A stretch of DNA of 46,478 nt from a virus: positions 1-46,478 of the IMG/VR virus record IMGVR_UViG_3300044695_000631; one strand, 5' to 3'. Below the pieces are notes generated by a model. That model was not told where the DNA came from. It was given only the letters and a program-made list of their open reading frames with translations, and did no database searches. The stretch's first letter is position 1. Each line of letters starts with the position of its first letter. Both the position numbers and the translations under genes were made by a program. Below, one piece after another: positions 16,342 to 23,484 of the stretch.

Positions 16342-18113
16342 CCCAGAGTGGTCCCGTCACCGGGTTGAACATGCGCAAGCACGAGGCCCATCTGATAGTC
16401 ACCGCCGAGGGTGTTGCTCTCAAAGTGAAAGCGCAGCTCGCGGCGCTGTGTCTTCAGGAAGACAACCTGATCCTGCGGCGTCTGCGGGTCTGCCACAAAC
16501 GTCATTGTAATGCCGTTGACTTCAGGCGCACGGGCGTTTGCCCGACCGCGCACGGAGACCGTCATGTCGCCGCTCTGCACGAAGTCAGGCTCAAGCATCA
16601 GCACTTGAAGCGACTTGTTGACTTGCTCCGTGACAGGCAGCGATAGGTCGGCGGTCTCGAAGTACGACTGTATCGGGTTGAGCGTCAGGCCGTCGATCTC
16701 GTCGGTGCCGACCTCGTGAACCCAGAACTTGTACGGATTGTCAAATGTAATAGTAAATGTGGCGGCAGAGCCAGCACCGCCGGTCACGCTGACTGGGTTG
16801 GTTGGGGTGGTGCTATACTGCCCCGCGTTGGTGATTGTGACGCCAGTGATGCCGCCTGAGCCGTCGACCGTGGACACCGTCAACTCTGTCGTAATCAGAC
16901 CGATGCCGCCCACGACGGCGAGTGTGTTGCCCACAACGTAGCCAGTGCCAGCCGCAGTCACGGTGACGCTAAAGGCTTCAGCCTCTTGCGGCGCAACGCC
17001 AGACAGGAGCGGCTTGCTGAACACGGCAGGAAAGAGACCCGCGCCGCGCCCGCCGTTGGGCAGTTCGGTGTCGTACCACGTATTCTCGCGGACGTTGTAG
17101 ATGACGGCGTGATTTGGTTCGATGCTGTCGCCAAACGGGAAGCACCACCATATCTCGCCAAAACGTGGAACCTTATACGCAAACACCTTCTGGCGTTGCG
17201 CGTAGTTCAGATTGTCGAAGAAGAAGTTGAGGTTCATGTTGTTCTCAACCTCGCGCACGACGCCGTTGAACGACAGGAAGCGGTCGGTCCCGATCCAGTA
17301 GAAGATGCCGTCATACTCAATGACGCTGTTGGACGCCAAGATCGAAGATTGTGTGCTGATTGTGTCGAATTGGAAAACCGCCGTGCCGCCGACATACGTG
17401 CCGCGAATGAGGCTGTCCGCCGACCAGAACAGACCCGAGGGGCTGTTGCCGGGGCCGCCGCGCAGTGGCATGGCCCTGACGATCTTCTGGCCTGTGATGT
17501 ACGCGTTGCCCGCGCCAGAGCTGGTGAAATCATCCGGCGTGTTGGGCACGGACCACGCCGCGTAGCCGTCGTTGCCGAAGGCGAACGTGTAGGGCGGCAG
17601 CGTCGCAACGCCGCCTGTGACGCTGAAGTTGGCGGGCACCGTGGTGACTTGCGTCAGTACAGATGTGCCGAGGAGGTCGCCGATGAAGAGCGCGCCGCCG
17701 TCACTGTTACATATGCAGTTGAGGTTCGGCGCGACTTGCGCAACGAGTTGATTGCCGTTGGTCGTGTCATACGACGTGGCAAACTGCCACATGTTCCCGT
17801 CGTCTACGGTAAAACCCGACGTGGGTGTGCGGTCGGTGATGACACTCGTGTTGAACGTGCTGTCGATGAAGAAACGCTCAAGGCGGTCGGACGACCCTGC
17901 GTGGACGTATGTCAGCAAATCCTGCGTATACTCGGCGAGCGCACGCGGCAGTCCGCGCAGGAACTTGTTGATCGAGCGGTAGCCGCCGATCTTACGCGGC
18001 AGGCCACGCTGGAAGCGGACCCACTGCCCGTCAACATACTGGTCGCCCTCAAACTTCGTCCCGTCCCGCTTAATGCCGGGCGCGGAGCGTATCTGAACAA
18101 TCTGTTCGGCCAT
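16338..18113 (-). CDS. P22 gp10-like tail hub/DNA stabilisation protein
   Basis: 591 residues. The N-terminus (RSAPGIKRDGTKFEGDQYVD, then VRFQRGLPRKIGGYRSI) and the following beta-rich repeats (IEYDGIFYWIGTDRFLSFNG; YKVPRFGEIWWCFPFGDS) match tail hub or nozzle proteins of the P22 gp10 type, which close the portal channel after packaging and hold the tail needle or fibres. Residues near 380-450 form an inserted Val/Thr/Gly-rich beta domain (AAGTGYVVGNTLAVVGGIG). The adjoining adaptor gene (217 residues) fits the same head-tail machine. The family call is by pattern recognition and could also be read as a general podovirus nozzle. Confidence 0.72.
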   Translation of the reverse strand: MAEQIVQIRSAPGIKRDGTKFEGDQYVDGQWVRFQRGLPRKIGGYRSINKFLRGLPRALAEYTQDLLTYVHAGSSDRLERFFIDSTFNTSVITDRTPTSGFTVDDGNMWQFATSYDTTNGNQLVAQVAPNLNCICNSDGGALFIGDLLGTSVLTQVTTVPANFSVTGGVATLPPYTFAFGNDGYAAWSVPNTPDDFTSSGAGNAYITGQKIVRAMPLRGGPGNSPSGLFWSADSLIRGTYVGGTAVFQFDTISTQSSILASNSVIEYDGIFYWIGTDRFLSFNGVVREVENNMNLNFFFDNLNYAQRQKVFAYKVPRFGEIWWCFPFGDSIEPNHAVIYNVRENTWYDTELPNGGRGAGLFPAVFSKPLLSGVAPQEAEAFSVTVTAAGTGYVVGNTLAVVGGIGLITTELTVSTVDGSGGITGVTITNAGQYSTTPTNPVSVTGGAGSAATFTITFDNPYKFWVHEVGTDEIDGLTLNPIQSYFETADLSLPVTEQVNKSLQVLMLEPDFVQSGDMTVSVRGRANARAPEVNGITMTFVADPQTPQDQVVFLKTQRRELRFHFESNTLGGDYQMGLVLAHVQPGDGTTLG

Positions 18114-19321
18114 TAAAATGCGCCGCCGTCAACATTCCCAGATTGTGCTGGGCCCAAGGCAGTCCATACGTTTGCCGTTCCAGCCGCAGTAAAAATGGAA
18201 ATTCCAAGAGACGTGCCGCCGAGGTTGATACGCGCGGCACTGGCCGTTGTCGCACCCGTGCCGCCGTCGGCAATGGCGATCGGCACAGAAACACCGCCCG
18301 TCTCTGCGTCAACGACTTCAGTGCCGTTAGAGTACAGGATGGCGCGGCTGCCGCGAGCAACCAGCACGCCCGGTGTCTGGGGGCTGGTCCGAACGCGTAG
18401 GGTAAAAGAGCCGCCCGTTGTGTTGTTGTATACCCAGTATTGCTGCACCGTACTCGGGACAATAACCTCAATGTTACCCGTAATCGCGCCAGTGAACTCA
18501 TAGGCGATGCGGTTAAGTTCAGCGCCAGCAAGCGTGTAGTTACCGGTCAGGCCGCCTAAGTTGATTGCTGTGTAGTCAAAGGCGAAGACCGCGCTCTGAC
18601 CGAGGCCGATGGTGAACCAGCTCAAGCCGTCTGTGATCAGCGTCGCACTGTCACCGGGTTGCAGTACCAGCGAAGCGCCGCCGTTAATGGTCTCGGCCCC
18701 CTGCGGCGTGGCAGTTAAGTCACCAGTACCACCGTTGCGTAGCGAGACAAACCAGTCATTCCCCGCCGTCACGGCGGAGGGTAAAGTGAACGTGCCAACG
18801 CCGCCGTTCCACACATACGCCTCGGCGCGGTCTGCGGCACCGGCAGTGTAGTTCGAGTTGAAGAGTGAGACTGGCGTTGACTGCGACAGCGTCGAGCCGG
18901 TCGCGGTGAGGCCGTAGCCAGCAAGGGCCGAGGCCTGAGCCTGCGCCGTTGCGGCACCGTAGCGGAACACACGCCACGTACCGGCAGCCGTAGTGTTGCT
19001 GGTGAGGTATATCTGCCACTGCTCGCCCTGCGCCATCGACAGGAGCGTAGCGCCCACACTGTTCTTAACGGTGACAGTATTCGGCCCGAGGTTGTTGAAC
19101 AGAACCGTCTGGCCGGTGCCGGTCTGATCGGCGGGCGGCATGATAATCGAGAATGTGCCCGTCGGTGTCACGTCGATGATACGAGCGACGGGGTACTCAG
19201 CCGTGCTGCTCTCAAGCGGCCACTCAAGTGTGATGTCGGCGGTGAGCGCAAGCGACAAATAGGAGACGTCCGACGGGTAGATCGTCGTGCCTCCAAAAAC
19301 CTGTGTAAATGTGTTGGTCAT
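18113..19321 (-). CDS. Fibre-like virion protein
   Basis: 402 residues from the ATG at 19321, which shares a base with the upstream stop (TAATG); the longer frame with an Arg-rich extension would be encoded inside the adaptor gene and is rejected. The protein is beta-rich, Thr/Gly/Asn-rich and without charged coils, with an N-terminal YPSDVSYLSLALTADITLEW and a C-terminal DGGTGATTASAARINLGG, the repeat typical of phage tail fibres. It may be a fibre or tail appendage attached to the hub encoded next. No host-binding specificity can be read from it. Confidence 0.65.
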   Translation of the reverse strand: MTNTFTQVFGGTTIYPSDVSYLSLALTADITLEWPLESSTAEYPVARIIDVTPTGTFSIIMPPADQTGTGQTVLFNNLGPNTVTVKNSVGATLLSMAQGEQWQIYLTSNTTAAGTWRVFRYGAATAQAQASALAGYGLTATGSTLSQSTPVSLFNSNYTAGAADRAEAYVWNGGVGTFTLPSAVTAGNDWFVSLRNGGTGDLTATPQGAETINGGASLVLQPGDSATLITDGLSWFTIGLGQSAVFAFDYTAINLGGLTGNYTLAGAELNRIAYEFTGAITGNIEVIVPSTVQQYWVYNNTTGGSFTLRVRTSPQTPGVLVARGSRAILYSNGTEVVDAETGGVSVPIAIADGGTGATTASAARINLGGTSLGISIFTAAGTANVWTALGPAQSGNVDGGAF

Positions 19322-19974
19322 TACGCCTCCTTGCGCACGGCGGATCGGTCTAGGATTTTGGCGAGGTCTTCGCCGTTCAACATTGCCGCCGCGCGGTCGT
19401 ACATGCTCTGCCAAACTGGGATGCGTTCGTCGTTCTTCAGGAACGGCGTTGCCTCAACCAGCGTGCCGTAAAGCAGAAGCTGCGGGGCGTATTCTGTAAT
19501 CCAGTTCGTCTGCACCGTGTCGTCGAGCAGCGGCGGCAGTTCATAATACAGGATTTCGAATGGGTACTCTGCGTCCGGTGTCGGCGCGAATAGCCAGTGG
19601 CTGTAGTCATAGTCGCTGTAGAAGAGGGGCGTGTCCGTCTGCGAGGCGTCTGGCCAATAGGACCGCAGATATTCGTACACGCGGGCGAATATGATTTTGC
19701 GGTTGTTGAACGTAGCGCCTGTGCCGATGTTGATCGACACTGTGTCGCGCCAGCGGTCGGGCTTGGGGTAGACAGACTGACCTTCAGCGAGCGTGCCAGT
19801 CACGACGTTGATGAAGCCCTCGACTTTAAGCTCGCGGGCGATGCGACGCTCTGCGAGGTTGATCAGACGCGGGATTTGCTCAAAGACTATAGGGTCCGAC
19901 GCAAGCGTGTTTCCGCGCTCAAGGTAGCGCTGCACGTCCTGTTTCAACGTCGTGAATGTCATTGTCGTGGCCAT
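19321..19974 (-). CDS. Head-tail adaptor protein
   Basis: 217 residues. The pattern FTTLKQDVQRYLERG, IPRLINLAERRIARELKVEG, GQSVYPKPDRWRDTVS and the C-terminal helix EYAPQLLLYGTLVEATPFLK is that of phage adaptor (SU10 adaptor/P22 gp4-like) proteins, which bind under the portal and dock the hub. It is encoded just before the fibre-like and gp10-like hub genes. A second adaptor-like protein lies at 33016-34002. AGGGG precedes the ATG. Confidence in a head-tail connection role is good; the exact family is less sure. Confidence 0.72.
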   Translation of the reverse strand: MATTMTFTTLKQDVQRYLERGNTLASDPIVFEQIPRLINLAERRIARELKVEGFINVVTGTLAEGQSVYPKPDRWRDTVSINIGTGATFNNRKIIFARVYEYLRSYWPDASQTDTPLFYSDYDYSHWLFAPTPDAEYPFEILYYELPPLLDDTVQTNWITEYAPQLLLYGTLVEATPFLKNDERIPVWQSMYDRAAAMLNGEDLAKILDRSAVRKEA

Positions 19975-20028
19975 AACGCGCCCCTATATCAGTTTTTTAC
20001 GTTTTGCGCACCAGAAAACCCGCTTTCG

Positions 20029-20373
20029 TCATTTTACAGCTACTGCGTCTGCCCATGCTTTAACCGTCAAGCGGTGCTTTACACTACAGTCCGTATACTT
20101 TGCAATGATGTCAGCTTCCCAAAGCGCGCGCTCAGGGTCAATCAGTACGACTGGCGGGTCCTGAAGCGTCGGGCACTTCGCCGCTAGGTTTGCCGGTGGT
20201 AGCGGCATTGGCGTCACGGACACCGCCTTCGAGCACCCTGCGCAGAGCATCAGAACCAGCGCAATCAACAGGAACGGCAGGAGCCGTCTTATATATTTCA
20301 CGTATGGTGTTGGTGCGTTCGGTTGCCACCACATTGGCTTGATCTCGTTCAACTTCGTAGGTTTGCGAAACAT
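20029..20373 (-). CDS. Outer-membrane spanin (Rz1-like lipoprotein)
   Basis: 114 residues, out of frame with and partly inside the inner spanin gene, then extending 109 bases past it. A basic start is followed by a hydrophobic segment (LLPFLLIALVLML) and CAGC, with Cys47 as likely lipid-modified residue; the -3 residue is Cys rather than the usual Leu. After that comes a Pro-rich part (SVTPMPLPP) and a short soluble domain. Embedded or overlapping Rz/Rz1 pairs are the classic architecture of Gram-negative phage spanins, which fuse inner and outer membranes at the end of lysis. The lipobox is imperfect, so the start and processing site remain open. Confidence 0.7.
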   Translation of the reverse strand: MFRKPTKLNEIKPMWWQPNAPTPYVKYIRRLLPFLLIALVLMLCAGCSKAVSVTPMPLPPANLAAKCPTLQDPPVVLIDPERALWEADIIAKYTDCSVKHRLTVKAWADAVAVK

Positions 20374-20536
20374 TGTCTACTACCTCTTGTTTTTTGACCC
20401 GTAGCTTTTCAGCCTTCTCCAATGCCTTTGCGAACGCGGCGTCGCACTGCCAGTCACGGACTTTATACCCAGAAGCTGCGCCAATAATCAAAGCGCCTGC
20501 TAATCCGTATATCATGATTGGGTTTATTAAAGCCAC
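20138..20536 (-). CDS. Inner-membrane spanin (Rz-like)
   Basis: 132 residues with one N-terminal membrane anchor (residues about 5-22, PIMIYGLAGALIIGAASG) followed by a long helical periplasmic part (FAKALEKAEKLRVKKQEVVD, then QTYEVERDQANVVATERTN) and a Pro/Ser tail. This is the standard i-spanin layout. It overlaps the endolysin gene by 10 bases upstream and contains the start of the Rz1-like gene. Together the two proteins should form the spanin complex that disrupts the outer membrane after endolysin action. Confidence 0.8.
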   Translation of the reverse strand: MALINPIMIYGLAGALIIGAASGYKVRDWQCDAAFAKALEKAEKLRVKKQEVVDNVSQTYEVERDQANVVATERTNTIREIYKTAPAVPVDCAGSDALRRVLEGGVRDANAATTGKPSGEVPDASGPASRTD

Positions 20537-21138
20537 GTTGCGTACTTCTTTGTCTTGGCCTTGCGATCGTCAAGGCCATGCGTGCCACCGTTAATGCGCT
20601 TTGTCAGCGCGAGGATGGCAGCATCGCCTGTGCCTTGATCGCAGATCGACCAGAGCTTGTTCTTGTCGAAGAACCACAGGGCGCTCTCGAAGGCCAGTTC
20701 CGTAGCAACCAAGTCGGGGTTGGTCATTACGTCCGGCCTACCGATATAATCGGAGAACGCCTTGAAATTAAATTTGCCCGTTAATTGGAGACTGCCTCGT
20801 CCGCGAAAAAGCCAGCCCTCGCCGCTGCTTTCAGGCCCATTACCCATGCGGTTGGCGTAGACGCGGTTGGCTATTTTCTGCGGCTGACGTTCGTATGCTC
20901 TAGCCATTGCATCAGTCGGGAAATATTTACCAAAGATGCCGCGAAGCCCTTTGGCTCCGTAGTTGAGGTTTTCGCTGAACGCCTTGAAGCCGCCGCTTTC
21001 ATGCGCCGTTTGAGCAAAGAAATGCGCTGCACGATCAGGTGATAACTTATAGAAAGCCGCAGCCTTCTTAAATGTGCCCGGGCCGAACGCGCCATCTGCC
21101 GTTACTCCTATTTTCTGTTGAAGGTTAATTAGGCTCAT
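20527..21138 (-). CDS. Endolysin, glycoside hydrolase family 19 (chitinase-like)
   Basis: 203 residues. A short N-terminal stretch resembling a degenerate peptidoglycan-binding repeat (LQQKIGVTADGAFGPGTFKK) leads into a GH19 lysozyme domain: FFAQTAHESGGF with probable catalytic Glu47, SENLNYGAKGL, then GWLFRGRGSLQLTG, the conserved substrate-cleft motif of phage GH19 endolysins. It cleaves the glycan backbone of peptidoglycan. There is no signal peptide or membrane segment, so a holin is needed for release; several candidates lie just upstream in the operon. The start overlaps the stop of the 56-residue membrane gene (ATGA). Confidence 0.92.
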   Translation of the reverse strand: MSLINLQQKIGVTADGAFGPGTFKKAAAFYKLSPDRAAHFFAQTAHESGGFKAFSENLNYGAKGLRGIFGKYFPTDAMARAYERQPQKIANRVYANRMGNGPESSGEGWLFRGRGSLQLTGKFNFKAFSDYIGRPDVMTNPDLVATELAFESALWFFDKNKLWSICDQGTGDAAILALTKRINGGTHGLDDRKAKTKKYATWL

Positions 21139-21305
21139 TTATCGTCCTTCCGATTATTCCATAGCTCAAAGAGCGTCTTGATCTTCTCTTCCGCCACACC
21201 CAGCCGCACATCCATCTTGGCGAGGATGATCGTCAAAGTGATGAATGCAAGAACGATGGGCCAAAGTTGGCCAATCATCTCAACGGTGGAGAGTTCACCT
21301 GCCAT
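21135..21305 (-). CDS. Small single-pass membrane protein in the lysis cassette
   Basis: A 56-residue protein read from the ATG at 21305. It has one transmembrane helix (IGQLWPIVLAFITLTIILA) followed by a charged helix (KMDVRLGVAEEKIKTLFELW) and a polar tail. Its start shares a base with the upstream stop (TAATG) and its TGA overlaps the endolysin start, so it is locked between two lysis genes. The layout, one membrane helix plus amphipathic helix next to an endolysin, fits a small holin or holin regulator. Function is inferred from position and topology. Confidence 0.72.
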   Translation of the reverse strand: MAGELSTVEMIGQLWPIVLAFITLTIILAKMDVRLGVAEEKIKTLFELWNNRKDDK

Positions 21306-21814
21306 TATACTGCTGGGTTGCGCCAGTCAGGAAAGTCAGCCTCATCAACCACGCCATCGCCATTGGCGTCATAGCGCAGGTCGTTACGGTACTTTTCCCA
21401 AGGCTCCATGTCGTCGTCTTCGTCATCTTCAATGTCGTCTTTAGGGAAGATCGTCCCAGCAGGGCGGACCAACGGCACGGGATTATACTCACCGACTTCC
21501 ATTTCTGGTGTAAGCTCAAGCGGCGCTTCTGGTGTAGGCGCTTCAGGCTCGCCCTTATCCCGTGCATTGGCATTGAGGCTTAGGCCACCAAGCAGGCCCA
21601 CAAAGGCACCAATGATGGTCTGGAAGGCTGGATTTACTGTTTCAAGGATAGCTGCGCTGCTTACGACATCGTTCGCCACAAAAAGACCAACGGCAAGCGC
21701 CAAAACAACCACAAGGATAACGGCAGACAGCGTGACGATGGCCACGCGAATAACAAATTCAACGGTGTCGTTAACGCCGTCTTTATTACTTTCAAAACTA
21801 TTTAGGAAGTTCAT
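21305..21814 (-). CDS. Two-pass membrane protein with a C-terminal EF-hand-like loop
   Basis: 169 residues from the ATG at 21814, with AAGGAG 6 bases upstream; a GTG one codon earlier is less likely. Two membrane segments are visible: about 20-47 (VEFVIRVAIVTLSAVILVVV and onward) and about 64-80 (FQTIIGAFVGLLGGLSL). The soluble tail is Pro/Glu-rich, then acidic (DDIEDDEDDD), then contains DANGDGVVDEAD (149-160), which matches a 12-residue EF-hand calcium loop at positions 1, 3, 5, 6, 8 and 12. It lies in the lysis cassette and could be a holin or antiholin. Calcium binding is a prediction from the motif. Confidence 0.7.
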   Translation of the reverse strand: MNFLNSFESNKDGVNDTVEFVIRVAIVTLSAVILVVVLALAVGLFVANDVVSSAAILETVNPAFQTIIGAFVGLLGGLSLNANARDKGEPEAPTPEAPLELTPEMEVGEYNPVPLVRPAGTIFPKDDIEDDEDDDMEPWEKYRNDLRYDANGDGVVDEADFPDWRNPAV

Positions 21815-22085
21815 CACATTCTCCTTTTTCTGGCGGTTTTTTCTTCATGCCGCCGCTGCCTTGCCCTGCCATAAGCCCTGCCAATGCGCCCACGATAAAC
21901 GTAGCGATAGGGTTAATCAGCTTAAAAAACTCTGCGTCATTCGGGGACTGCCCCTCCATTGGCTGCGATACAAACACCAGCGAGTATAGCACAGTTGCCA
22001 CAATAAAGGTAAGCGTCAGCGACAGTACGATGCCAACGATGAAACGCAGCAGTTCCTCCGGTGACCATTCGTTAGTCGGCTTCAT
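21798..22085 (-). CDS. Small two-pass membrane protein
   Basis: 95 residues with membrane segments at about 14-40 (RFIVGIVLSLTLTFIVATVL and onward) and 56-74 (LINPIATFIVGALAGLMAG), a short polar loop and a basic C-terminus (GGMKKKPPEKGE). The short N-terminus, two membrane spans and charged tail are holin-like. The second segment resembles the second span of its downstream neighbour (NPAFQTIIGAFVGLLGG), suggesting related genes. It overlaps that neighbour by 17 bases and the upstream lipoprotein gene by 14 bases. Confidence 0.68.
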   Translation of the reverse strand: MKPTNEWSPEELLRFIVGIVLSLTLTFIVATVLYSLVFVSQPMEGQSPNDAEFFKLINPIATFIVGALAGLMAGQGSGGMKKKPPEKGECDELPK

Positions 22086-22254
22086 CTTCTTCGCCCGTAT
22101 TTATCAACCACTCGGTGCAGTAGCCCATAGCGATACACTTAGGCTTCTTGCAGATTTCCTCCTGCCAGTTCGCAGGGTCTTGGCAGTCATACCGATAGCG
22201 GTCTTTGCAGCCAATCAGCGCCAGAGCCGCGAGAGGTAGCAGGAACCACTTCAT
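22072..22254 (-). CDS. Small Cys-rich lipoprotein
   Basis: 60 residues with a lipoprotein signal peptide: MKWFLLPLAALALIGC, lipobox LIGC with Cys16. The mature part has four further cysteines (YRYDCQDPANWQEEICKKPK, then C-IAMGY-C) and an acidic end (GEEDEAD). Similar short lipoproteins with a DCQDPANWQ segment occur in other environmental phages. It may sit in the inner or outer membrane, perhaps in lysis or superinfection exclusion. Upstream and downstream overlaps tie it to the lysis cassette. Confidence 0.72.
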   Translation of the reverse strand: MKWFLLPLAALALIGCKDRYRYDCQDPANWQEEICKKPKCIAMGYCTEWLINTGEEDEAD

Positions 22255-22466
22255 TAACGATCAGCCTTGTTATCCAATTTATCTTCAATCCGACGGAGGT
22301 GCATCATGACCTCGTCAAACTTCTTGTCGATAGCGTTGAACTTCTCATCACCAAAACCAAGGCGCGCCTCAAGCAACGTCAGTCTGCTGTTGAGGTTCAC
22401 CCACACCGTGATCAGGCCGCCAATGAAGCCGATGACAGTGATTATGGTGTTGATGTCGATTTCCAT
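22254..22466 (-). CDS. Small membrane protein with coiled coil (holin-like)
   Basis: 70 residues: one N-terminal membrane helix (residues about 5-24, INTIITVIGFIGGLITVWVN) followed by a coiled coil (LTLLEARLGFGDEKF, then MMHLRRIEDKLDNKADR). This topology resembles haemolysin XhlA-type or other small holin-associated proteins, though these often carry the membrane segment at the other end. It is joined to both neighbours by TAATG overlaps. Its exact lysis role is inferred. Confidence 0.68.
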   Translation of the reverse strand: MEIDINTIITVIGFIGGLITVWVNLNSRLTLLEARLGFGDEKFNAIDKKFDEVMMHLRRIEDKLDNKADR

Positions 22467-22828
22467 TATTTCAGGTTCCGCAGCTTATACACAGTGGTCA
22501 GATACACTTCCGTGACACCGTCGACCAAGTTGGCCACAGCGCGGTTGCCCTTGCAGATGTCCTCGTGATGCTCCTCGATCCACTCGGCGTCGGCCTCTAG
22601 GAGCTTCAGCACGTCACGCTCAGTCACGCTGGGGGCTGGTATGTTGCCGATGAGGCTGAACGCACCCTGATAGGCCTCCACGAGCTTGTCGATGGCGTCG
22701 ATGACGTCGTCGTAGAACTCGCCCAGTGACATGTGCTTTGCGAAGCTGCCTTCGCCCTTGGCGCGCCAGTGCTCGAAGTGGGCTACGTTGCGTGCATAGA
22801 ACACGCGGCTGATAAGTTGCTCGATCAT
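22466..22828 (-). CDS. DUF5856-like helical protein (ferritin/Dps-like fold suspected)
   Basis: 120 residues from the ATG at 22828, which has AGAAGGAA upstream; a GTG 12 codons earlier lacks a ribosome binding site. The helical pattern LISRVFYARNVAHFEHWRAK, then FAKHMSLGEFYDDVIDAIDK and LVEAYQG, is that of the phage DUF5856 family, whose His/Glu/Asp spacing resembles Dps and ferritin-like helices. The last helix has EADAEWIEEHHEDICKGNRA. A four-helix fold that binds metal is possible but not shown. Its role in the virion or in lysis is unknown. Confidence 0.6.
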   Translation of the reverse strand: MIEQLISRVFYARNVAHFEHWRAKGEGSFAKHMSLGEFYDDVIDAIDKLVEAYQGAFSLIGNIPAPSVTERDVLKLLEADAEWIEEHHEDICKGNRAVANLVDGVTEVYLTTVYKLRNLK

Positions 22829-22867
22829 ACTGTGTAGTTCCTTCTGCGGCTTTTTAGGCGGCACCTT

Positions 22868-23095
22868 TCACAAAGGGCGGATAACCGCCGTGTCCGTGTC
22901 TTTATAAAACTCCATACACCCTTTGCACGCAATATTCCAGTCCGGACCGTCAGCTTCTGACCAACTAGGCACCAGTATGCGGACGTGACGCGCCAAGTGT
23001 TCTTTGTCATCTTCAAATACGCGCCAGACATGCTCGGACGAACCGCGCCCCGGTTGCCCTGCGGACTTGTTAAATCGGATGCGGAAGTGGCTCAC
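22868..23095 (-). CDS. Hypothetical protein
   Basis: A 75-residue protein with FRIRFNKSAGQPGRGSSEHV, then WRVFEDDKEHLARHVRI, and a C-C pair (IACKGCMEFYKD). The His and Cys residues (H42-R-x-H-type spacing and C-x2-C) could bind metal but no known finger is recognised. The ATG overlaps the stop of the preceding gene by ATGA. Oxygenase genes lie just upstream in the operon; no function can be assigned. Confidence 0.6.
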   Translation of the reverse strand: MSHFRIRFNKSAGQPGRGSSEHVWRVFEDDKEHLARHVRILVPSWSEADGPDWNIACKGCMEFYKDTDTAVIRPL

Positions 23096-23484
23096 TCCGG
23101 TGGGTTAGGTAGTTTGAAGTTATCTGGGAACGCCGTTGAGGCGTGCACGCGACGAAGCTCGCGGCGATATTCAATCCACTCTGCGCGCTTACCGGCAGTG
23201 ATGGGTTCATCAGGCAGAACGCGGTAGTCGCACTCACGCAGCCGATCCCAAGTCTCTTGGCGGATTAGGTCCTCGCGGCTGGCGGGTTCTGGAGGTGGAG
23301 GCTTATCCCCAACGTAGAACCAACCTGTACCAACGTGCTCAGGGCCAATCCACGACAGATCGCCCAGCTTGTCTTCGAAGTTAGCAAGACCGAATACTGG
23401 CCCCCAATTCTCAGGAAGCTCCTGCGGCTCCGTCAGCGTCTCGCCCGTTGCTAAGTTTTTCAACTGCCACAGCTTGTTCGGCAT
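23092..23484 (-). CDS. Tail-fibre-associated chaperone-like protein
   Basis: 130 residues. The C-terminal half, IRQETWDRLRECDYRVLPDE followed by AGKRAEWIEYRRELRRVH and a Pro/Asn end, matches the W-x2-L/R...D-x-R-V-L-P-D...W-x2-Y-R-x2-L-R pattern of phage tail fibre or tail assembly chaperones that follow fibre genes. The N-terminal half (WQLKNLATGETLTEPQELPE) is specific to this phage. AAGGA lies ahead of the ATG even though the gene overlaps the upstream frame by 74 bases. It probably helps fold or trimerise the glycine-rich fibre protein encoded two genes upstream. Confidence 0.65.
   Translation of the reverse strand: MPNKLWQLKNLATGETLTEPQELPENWGPVFGLANFEDKLGDLSWIGPEHVGTGWFYVGDKPPPPEPASREDLIRQETWDRLRECDYRVLPDEPITAGKRAEWIEYRRELRRVHASTAFPDNFKLPNPPE

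Noticed and set aside
16986-18116. 376-residue open frame on the plus strand opposite the tail hub gene
   Set aside because: Arg/Val/Ala-rich shadow without motifs, opposite a well-supported structural gene.
18113-19414. Longer version of the fibre-like protein with an Arg-rich N-terminus
   Set aside because: The extension lies entirely inside the adaptor gene and has no ribosome binding site; the ATG at 19321 has a TAATG junction like its neighbours.
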